Of a stretch of DNA of 10,351 nt, positions 6,288-10,351 are shown in pieces. Positions within the stretch are counted from its first letter, which is position 1, and the number at the start of each line of letters is the position of its first letter. Source of the stretch: Oscillospiraceae bacterium. GTDB lineage: Bacteria > Bacillota > Clostridia > Oscillospirales > Oscillospiraceae. The position numbers and the translations under genes were made by a program. The notes beneath the pieces were generated by a model. It saw only the letters and a program-made list of their open reading frames with translations, ran no database searches and was not told the origin of the DNA. The stretch is from assembly GCA_031255955.1 (NCBI GenBank), contig JAIRRO010000043.1, positions 1 through 10,351 of the forward strand, read 5' to 3'.

Positions 6288-7915
6288 TGTGCGGCGACGA
6301 TTTCGTCCGCGCCGTACAGCTTGCGTAAAAGCGGCTTTTCGATCTTTCCTGTGGCGTTGCGCGGCACGTCGGCAAAAATAATTTTGCGCGGACGCTTATA
6401 GCGCGGCAGCTCGTGGCAGAAGGATTGTATTTCATCCTCAGTTAGCGTTTTTCCGGGCTTTGTTTCGATAATCGCGGCGGCGATTTCACCGAGGCGCGCA
6501 TCCGGCAGACCGATGACAGCCACGTCGCGCACGTCGGGGTGTTCAGAGAGATAATTCTCCACTTGAACGGGATAAATATTTTCTCCGCCCGTGATAATCA
6601 CATCTTTTTTGCGGTCGACAAGGAAGATGAAGCCGTCCTCGTCGCGCCGCGCCATATCTCCGGTGAACAGCCAGCCGTCGCGCAGCGTTTCAGACGTTGC
6701 CTTGGGGTCGTTGAAATACTCCAGCATCACGCCGGGACCGCGCACGCACAGCTCGCCGACATCGCCGCCGGGAACCTCAACGCCGTCGCCGCCGACGATT
6801 TTAACCTCCCAACCGAAGCCGGGAATGCCGATAGCGCCGATTTTATGTGTGTTTCCAATGCCAAGGTGTACGCAGCCGGGACCGATGGATTCCGAAAGAC
6901 CATAGTTTGTGTCATAGCCGTGATTCGGGAAATACTCCAGCCAGCGGCGCACAAGGCTCTGCGGCACGGGCTGCGCCCCGATATGCATCAGGCGCCATTG
7001 CGCAAGGCTCGGATAATCGGAGAGCTTAATATCTCCGCGGTCAAGCGCCAGCAGGATGTCCTGCGCCCACGGCACAAGCAGCCAGACGATGCTGCATTTT
7101 TCAGAGGATACGGCGTCGAGTATGTATTCCGGCTCTGTACCTTTTAGAAGGATGCCGCGTCCGCCGACAAGAAAAGAGCCGAACCAGTGCATTTTTGCGC
7201 CGGTGTGATACAGCGGCGGGATGCAAAGAAAAACGTCGTCGTGCGTTTGTGAGTGGTGCGCCTGCTCCGTTTCGCAGGCATGCATCAGACTTTTGTGGCT
7301 GTGCAGGATTGCCTTCGGAAAACCCGTTGTGCCGGAAGAAAAATAGATGGCGGCGTGGTCAGAGTCGCGCAGCTTGATGTCCGGCGACGCGGAAGAGCAG
7401 TTTGCCGTCAGCTCGGTATAGCTCTCGGCAAAAGAAGGGCAGGCTTCCGCGCCGCAGAAAACAAGCGCCGTTGCTTCGGAAAGATCGTCCGCTATTTCTT
7501 CGACGCGTCCGATGAATTCGGGACCGAAAATCAGCAAATCGACCTCCGCCAGGGCGAGGCAATATTTAATTTCCTCTGATGAATAGCGGAAGTTCAGTGG
7601 CACGGCAAGCGCGCCCGTTTTTAGTATGCCGAAGTATACGGGCAGCCATTCGAGGCAGTTTGTCATCAATATGGCGACCTTGTCACCCGCGCGTAAGCCG
7701 CGCGAGAGCAGAAAATTCGCGAGACGATTCGATTTTTCATTGAACACGCTCCACGTAATCTCGCGACGGTATCGCCCCGAGCGCGGCGGCTCGACGAGCT
7801 CATATTCCCGCCATGTGACGCGACGCGCTTCACGGCGCTCGGGATTCAGCTCGACAAGGGCGGTTTCGCCGCTGTATTTCGCGGCGTTCGTCTCAAGAAT
7901 TTCTGTGATGGGCAT
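6275..7915 (-). CDS. AMP-forming acyl-CoA synthetase (class I adenylate-forming)
   Basis: A 546-residue cytosolic enzyme expected to activate a free carboxylic acid with ATP and CoA, giving acyl-CoA, AMP and PPi. Family landmarks in order: P-loop YFSSGTTGFPK (191-201); YGLSES (338-343); TGD (418-420), whose Asp binds the ribose; the hinge region DRKKDVIITGGENIYP (434-449); and the C-terminal catalytic lysine K524 in NATGKI. All key residues are present, so it should be active. The start ATG at 7915 has AAGGAG at 7924-7929 with an 8-base spacer. It lies 43 bases after the regulator gene and is followed by the transporter and iorAB, so an aryl-acetic acid is a sensible substrate guess; medium-chain or branched acids are possible. 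It is not of the PaaK type normally called phenylacetate-CoA ligase. The last residues (about NMA) are encoded by the degenerate end of the tandem repeat, so the C-terminal tail may be variable. Confidence 0.92.
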   Translation of the reverse strand: MPITEILETNAAKYSGETALVELNPERREARRVTWREYELVEPPRSGRYRREITWSVFNEKSNRLANFLLSRGLRAGDKVAILMTNCLEWLPVYFGILKTGALAVPLNFRYSSEEIKYCLALAEVDLLIFGPEFIGRVEEIADDLSEATALVFCGAEACPSFAESYTELTANCSSASPDIKLRDSDHAAIYFSSGTTGFPKAILHSHKSLMHACETEQAHHSQTHDDVFLCIPPLYHTGAKMHWFGSFLVGGRGILLKGTEPEYILDAVSSEKCSIVWLLVPWAQDILLALDRGDIKLSDYPSLAQWRLMHIGAQPVPQSLVRRWLEYFPNHGYDTNYGLSESIGPGCVHLGIGNTHKIGAIGIPGFGWEVKIVGGDGVEVPGGDVGELCVRGPGVMLEYFNDPKATSETLRDGWLFTGDMARRDEDGFIFLVDRKKDVIITGGENIYPVQVENYLSEHPDVRDVAVIGLPDARLGEIAAAIIETKPGKTLTEDEIQSFCHELPRYKRPRKIIFADVPRNATGKIEKPLLRKLYGADEIVAAQNMA

Positions 7916-7950
7916 ACGGGTGACTCCTTATTTTTATAGTGTAAGACCGG

Positions 7951-7960
7951 AGCGTACGCT
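7951..7960. promoter_or_regulatory. Perfect 10-base palindrome between regulator and ligase genes
   Basis: AGCGTACGCT is self-complementary and overlaps the first base pairs of the regulator stop codon, 36 bases upstream of the ligase ATG. Perfect 10-base palindromes are expected several times by chance in 10 kb, so its position in the short gap is the only support for a regulatory role. Confidence 0.2.
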
Positions 7961-8576
7961 ATGAAAGCAGCAGCAGTCTTAAACGGCGCACGATGTCGGC
8001 GTGTATTCCGCCCATTTTCGCGCGGAGCAGGGCAGCCTTTAACAGCAGAACCATATCCTCCTCGGAGAGCGAATTCGCCAGATCAAGGGCGTCGAGATCC
8101 GCGGCGTCCTCGCCCAAGGCAATCGAAGGCTCAGCCGCGACAGGCGCGTCGGAGGACTCCGGAGCGGACGGATCAATTACTTCATATTCGCGCGCCGCTG
8201 TTTCGCGCTTTTCGCGGCGGACACGGCTGCGCTCGGTGGAGCTGTACTCGCGCAGGAGCTTGGTGTATTTGTGCTGCTCAAGCAGCTCGCGCAGCAAATC
8301 ATCGTTGCATTCGTCCACGCTGTCCGTTTCGCCCGTAAGGAAGAAGGGATTGACATTCAAAACCTGAGCGAGCGGCACAACCAGCTTCGCGGAGATGTTT
8401 CCCGTTTTATACGCGCGCTGAACCGTTGCCAGTGAGACGCCCGCGAGGGAAAGGATTTCTGTGCGTTTTTGCTTTGGGGTGTTCTTCCACAGTCCCGCTA
8501 TGCGGGCTCTGGATTTTTCGGCGTCCGCAGATATGTTTACCTGCTTCAGCTTCTTGATGATTTCGCTTGTGAACAT
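7959..8576 (-). CDS. XRE-like helix-turn-helix transcription regulator
   Basis: A 205-residue soluble protein. Residues about 36-77 form a Cro/C1-like HTH: KQKRTEILSLAGVSLATVQR with the following GNISAKLVVPLAQVLNV and FLTGE is typical of this fold. Then comes a charged, Arg/Lys/Glu-rich helix (about 99-130, possibly coiled), a low-complexity Ala/Asp/Ser/Pro/Glu linker (about 133-168) and a hydrophobic C-terminal segment, LSEEDMVLLLKAALLRAKMGG (170-190) ending in RRLRLLLLS, which may be a dimerisation or ligand-sensing part. The start is ATG 8576 with AGGAGG at 8587-8592 (10-base spacer). The reading frame stays open upstream to 8711, but that extension would include the promoter and has no family-like sequence. 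It is first gene of the minus-strand operon and divergent from hprK, so local control and autoregulation are likely. I cannot name its effector or a characterised relative. Confidence 0.8.
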   Translation of the reverse strand: MFTSEIIKKLKQVNISADAEKSRARIAGLWKNTPKQKRTEILSLAGVSLATVQRAYKTGNISAKLVVPLAQVLNVNPFFLTGETDSVDECNDDLLRELLEQHKYTKLLREYSSTERSRVRREKRETAAREYEVIDPSAPESSDAPVAAEPSIALGEDAADLDALDLANSLSEEDMVLLLKAALLRAKMGGIHADIVRRLRLLLLS

Positions 8577-8586
8577 TGTTAAAATT

Positions 8587-8592
8587 CCTCCT
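8587..8592 (-). promoter_or_regulatory. Ribosome binding site that sets the regulator start at 8576
   Basis: AGGAGG on the minus strand, 10 bases before ATG 8576. It excludes the 45-codon upstream extension of the open frame, which would run through the promoter at 8661-8689. Confidence 0.8.
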
Positions 8593-8608
8593 GTGTGTTT
8601 TTTATCAT

Positions 8609-8620
8609 ATCCACGTGTAT
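8609..8620. promoter_or_regulatory. Imperfect palindrome in the regulator leader, candidate operator
   Basis: ATCCACGTGTAT is a 12-base inverted repeat with 5 of 6 pairs matching around a CACGTG core. It lies in the untranslated leader about 34 bases downstream of the predicted transcription start. An autoregulatory roadblock is possible, but no second copy was found. Confidence 0.3.
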
Positions 8621-8660
8621 CGGGTTGCAAATGCGCGAATACAATATGAATTACACGCTT

Positions 8661-8689
8661 ATTATACATAAGGTCAACCGGATTGGCAA
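8661..8689 (-). promoter_or_regulatory. Sigma-A-type promoter of the regulator-ligase-MFS-ior-trk operon
   Basis: On the minus strand a TTGCCA -35 box (8684-8689) and a perfect TATAAT -10 box (8661-8666) are separated by 17 bases. The predicted start is near 8654, giving a leader of about 78 bases before the regulator ATG. A TTGACC at 8672-8677 lies between the boxes, but only 5 bases from this -10. As the only strong promoter seen upstream of the minus-strand genes, it probably drives the seven-gene run. Confidence 0.7.
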
Positions 8690-8705
8690 GTATCAAATTT
8701 TGTTC

Positions 8706-8734
8706 TTGCATATTCGTAAAAAATTGTGTACAAT
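8706..8734 (+). promoter_or_regulatory. Sigma-A-type promoter of hprK-murB
   Basis: TTGCAT (-35, 8706-8711) and TACAAT (-10, 8729-8734) are separated by 17 bases. The predicted start near 8741 leaves a short leader of about 17 bases before the hprK ATG at 8758. The -35 boxes of this promoter and the divergent one are only 16 bases apart, so one bound protein could affect both. Confidence 0.68.
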
Positions 8735-8735
8735 T
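8722..8735. promoter_or_regulatory. Perfect inverted repeat over the hprK -10 box, candidate operator
   Basis: AATTGT-GT-ACAATT is a perfect 6-base-arm inverted repeat. Its right arm overlaps the TACAAT -10 box of the hprK promoter, so a dimeric regulator bound here would block transcription. The match may partly reflect the -10 sequence itself, so this is a candidate only. Confidence 0.35.
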
Positions 8736-8757
8736 CGGGGTGAAATGGGGTGCGGAA

Positions 8758-9705
8758 ATGGATTTTGAGCGCAGCTATCCTCTGTCGCAGATTGTTACGG
8801 AGCTTAATTTGGATATCCTATACCCGTCGCGGGATTATGAAAGCGTGATGATTACCTCCGGCGACGTACACAGACCGGGGCTTCAACTTTCGGGATTTTT
8901 CGATTATTTTGACCCGACGCGCATACAGTTGATGGGGAAGATGGAGGCTTCATACCTCGAAAAATTTTCTCCCGAGGAGCGGATGAAGCGGCTGGACGCC
9001 TTGATGGCGCAGAAAATTCCGGCGATTATCATCTGTCACGGCGCGTATTTTCCGGATGAGGTTTTCGCGTCGGCAAAGCGCGGGGATGTCACTGTTTTAT
9101 CAAGCGAGCAGAATACGTCAGAGGTTATGAGCAATGTCATCCGTGTGGCGCGGCGCGCTCTGGCGCAGTCGATTACGCGGCACGGCGTGCTTGTGGAGGT
9201 ATACGGCATCGGGTTGTTGATTTTGGGAGAGTCCGGCGTCGGAAAGAGCGAAACGGCGATAGAGTTGCTAAAGCGCGGGCACAGGCTTATCGCCGACGAC
9301 GCGGTGGAGATAAAATCAACCGATTTTAACGTTCTGCAGGGCTCTGCGCCGGAGCTGATTCGTCACTATATGGAGCTGCGCGGGATAGGCGTCATCGATG
9401 TGCGTCAAATTTTCGGCGTGGGCGCGATTAAGGACAGGCAAAATATTCACCTCGTCGTAAATCTTGAGCAATGGGAGGAGGGCGCGGTGTATGACCGTCT
9501 GGGGATAAACGAGCAGACAGTCAATATTTTGGGCGTGGAAATCGCGTCACTCACCATTCCCGTGCGACCGGGGCGGAACCTTGCCGTAATTCTTGAGGTT
9601 GCGGCTATGAATCAAAGGCAAAAATTTATGGGCTTTAATGCCGCGCTTGAATTCACGAAGCAGATCAATCGACATATAGATGAAAAGACGAAAAACAGGC
9701 TTTAA
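8758..9705 (+). CDS. hprK: HPr kinase/phosphorylase
   Basis: Bifunctional enzyme (315 residues, the normal length) that phosphorylates Ser46 of the PTS carrier HPr and removes that phosphate, setting carbon catabolite control in Firmicutes. The N-terminal HprK_N domain spans about 1-130; the C-terminal kinase domain carries the Walker A loop GESGVGKSE (157-165), H142 in RHGVLVEV, D180/D181 in the HRLIADDAVEI segment (175-185), the signature MELRGIGVIDVRQIFGVGAI (205-224), R247 and GRNLAVILEVAAMNQR (272-287). These match the family's catalytic positions, so the enzyme should be active. I start it at ATG 8758, with GGGGTG just upstream and family-like sequence at once. The frame is open back to 8683, but that would overlap the promoter; GTG 8740 is a weaker alternative. 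It lies 18 bases before murB, a pairing known in many Clostridia. No HPr gene is in the window. Confidence 0.96.
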   Translation: MDFERSYPLSQIVTELNLDILYPSRDYESVMITSGDVHRPGLQLSGFFDYFDPTRIQLMGKMEASYLEKFSPEERMKRLDALMAQKIPAIIICHGAYFPDEVFASAKRGDVTVLSSEQNTSEVMSNVIRVARRALAQSITRHGVLVEVYGIGLLILGESGVGKSETAIELLKRGHRLIADDAVEIKSTDFNVLQGSAPELIRHYMELRGIGVIDVRQIFGVGAIKDRQNIHLVVNLEQWEEGAVYDRLGINEQTVNILGVEIASLTIPVRPGRNLAVILEVAAMNQRQKFMGFNAALEFTKQINRHIDEKTKNRL

Positions 9706-9723
9706 CGCCGCGCGGAGGGACAT

Positions 9724-10351
9724 ATGCGGGAGATTGCACAGGCTTTACCGAATATAGAGGTTCGCGGCGGCGAGCCGATGAGCCTTCACACGTCGCTGCG
9801 AATCGGCGGCACTGTGCGCGCGATGGTTTTTCCGAAAACCGAGGGTGAGCTTATAGAATCCGGGCGCGCGCTGCGGCGGATGAGAATCTCTCCGCTGCTT
9901 ATCGGCGCCGGGACGAATTTGCTGGTCAGCGACGCCGCGCTCGATATTGTGGTGATTCGCACCGTTCCGGGTGTGGGTGAGCTGAAAATATTGGGTGAGC
10001 GCTCCGATAGGCTGGTTTTCGCCTCCTGCGGGGTTACCCTGCCGCGTCTCTCTGCTTTTGCGCGGGATAACGGGTTGGGCGGCGCGGAGTTTATGCACGG
10101 TATACCGGGCAGCGTCGGCGGCGCCGTCTGTATGAACGCGGGGGCGTATGGCTCCGAGATGAGCGATATTGTCCGGCTTGTCACAGCGCAGAGTGAGGAC
10201 GGGAAGGTATTCGATACCGCGGGGCAGGATTGCGGTTTTTCTTATCGTCACAGCGGATATGCAGATGATAATTCTGTAGTATTATCGGTTGTAATAGAAT
10301 TAATAGACAAAGAACCTGATGATATACGCCGTGATATGCAAAAATATGACG
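9724..10351 (+). CDS. murB: UDP-N-acetylenolpyruvoylglucosamine reductase, cut by window end
   Basis: Partial gene: 209 residues are in the window with no stop, out of about 300 expected. MurB is the FAD enzyme that uses NADPH to reduce UDP-GlcNAc-enolpyruvate to UDP-MurNAc in peptidoglycan synthesis. Seen here: the FAD-domain opening HTSLRIGG (22-29), LLIGAGTNLLVSD (58-70), the strongly conserved GLGGAEFMHGIPGSVGGAV (117-135), MNAGAYGSEM (137-146) and FSYRHSGY (172-179), whose Arg175 fits the substrate-binding Arg. The short C-terminal-side spacing after YR suggests the type II form found in Gram-positive bacteria. The catalytic Ser and final Glu lie beyond the window. The start ATG at 9724 has GGAGG at 9714-9718 (5-base spacer), 18 bases after hprK, so the two are probably cotranscribed. 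From about 10249 the codons turn clearly more AT-rich than in the first part of the gene. Confidence 0.95.
   Translation, partial: MREIAQALPNIEVRGGEPMSLHTSLRIGGTVRAMVFPKTEGELIESGRALRRMRISPLLIGAGTNLLVSDAALDIVVIRTVPGVGELKILGERSDRLVFASCGVTLPRLSAFARDNGLGGAEFMHGIPGSVGGAVCMNAGAYGSEMSDIVRLVTAQSEDGKVFDTAGQDCGFSYRHSGYADDNSVVLSVVIELIDKEPDDIRRDMQKYD

Noticed and set aside
6539..7147. A 202-codon open frame on the plus strand.
   Set aside because: It lies wholly antisense to the well-supported acyl-CoA ligase, has no recognisable domain or ribosome site, and is the kind of open frame expected opposite GC-rich genes.
7933..7938. A TATAAA box that could be a promoter for the ligase gene.
   Set aside because: There is no acceptable -35 at the right distance, and transcription would start on top of the ligase ribosome site.
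8577..8711. An N-terminal extension of the regulator by 45 residues.
   Set aside because: It crosses the operon promoter and leader, while a strong AGGAGG site precedes ATG 8576.
8683..8757. An N-terminal extension of HprK by 25 residues.
   Set aside because: It would place the hprK promoter inside the gene and has no family similarity; ATG 8758 gives the normal HprK length.
9745..10251. A 168-codon open frame on the minus strand.
   Set aside because: It is antisense to murB, whose frame carries clear family motifs and continues past the window end.

Overview
The window looks like chromosomal DNA of a GC-rich, anaerobic member of the Bacillota (class Clostridia in the broad sense). The evidence is a DUF3842 protein, the hprK-murB pair that is syntenic in many Firmicutes, a ferredoxin-linked indolepyruvate oxidoreductase, strong purine-rich Shine-Dalgarno sites and sigma-A-type promoters. 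I cannot place it to family. There are no RNA genes, transposons, CRISPR arrays or phage genes. Almost every base is coding; the largest gap is the 181-base divergent promoter region at 8577-8757.

Layout: (1) 24-449, plus strand: a small DUF3842 protein starting at TTG. (2) 439-8576, minus strand: a compact run of seven genes, read right to left: an XRE-type regulator, an AMP-forming acyl-CoA ligase, an OFA-type MFS transporter, iorA, iorB, a TrkA-type RCK protein and a TrkH-type K+ channel subunit. Spacing is 43 bases, then about 56 bases containing a tandem repeat, then two 4-base stop/start overlaps, 12 bases and 4 bases. I see no convincing internal terminator or promoter, so a single operon is likely. 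The last gene overlaps the convergent DUF3842 gene tail-to-tail by 11 bases. (3) 8577-8757: back-to-back promoters driving the regulator operon leftward and hprK-murB rightward. (4) 8758 to the end, plus strand: hprK, then murB, cut by the window end.

How the genes may work together: IorAB interconverts aryl-pyruvates and aryl-acetyl-CoA using ferredoxin. The ligase makes acyl-CoA from a free acid, and the MFS protein probably moves an organic anion. Together with a local regulator they suggest an aryl-acid (phenylacetate or indoleacetate-type) uptake, activation and reductive carboxylation module, or the reverse fermentation of aromatic amino acids. The two Trk genes form a K+ uptake system riding on the same transcript. 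HprK and MurB belong to housekeeping carbon regulation and cell-wall synthesis.

The most unusual sequence feature is an 18-base tandem repeat at 6216-6287. It spans the end of the ligase gene and the start of the transporter gene and makes several in-frame copies of the transporter start codon. I found no clear evidence of a wholly new type of system; the operon as a set is the best candidate for functional follow-up.
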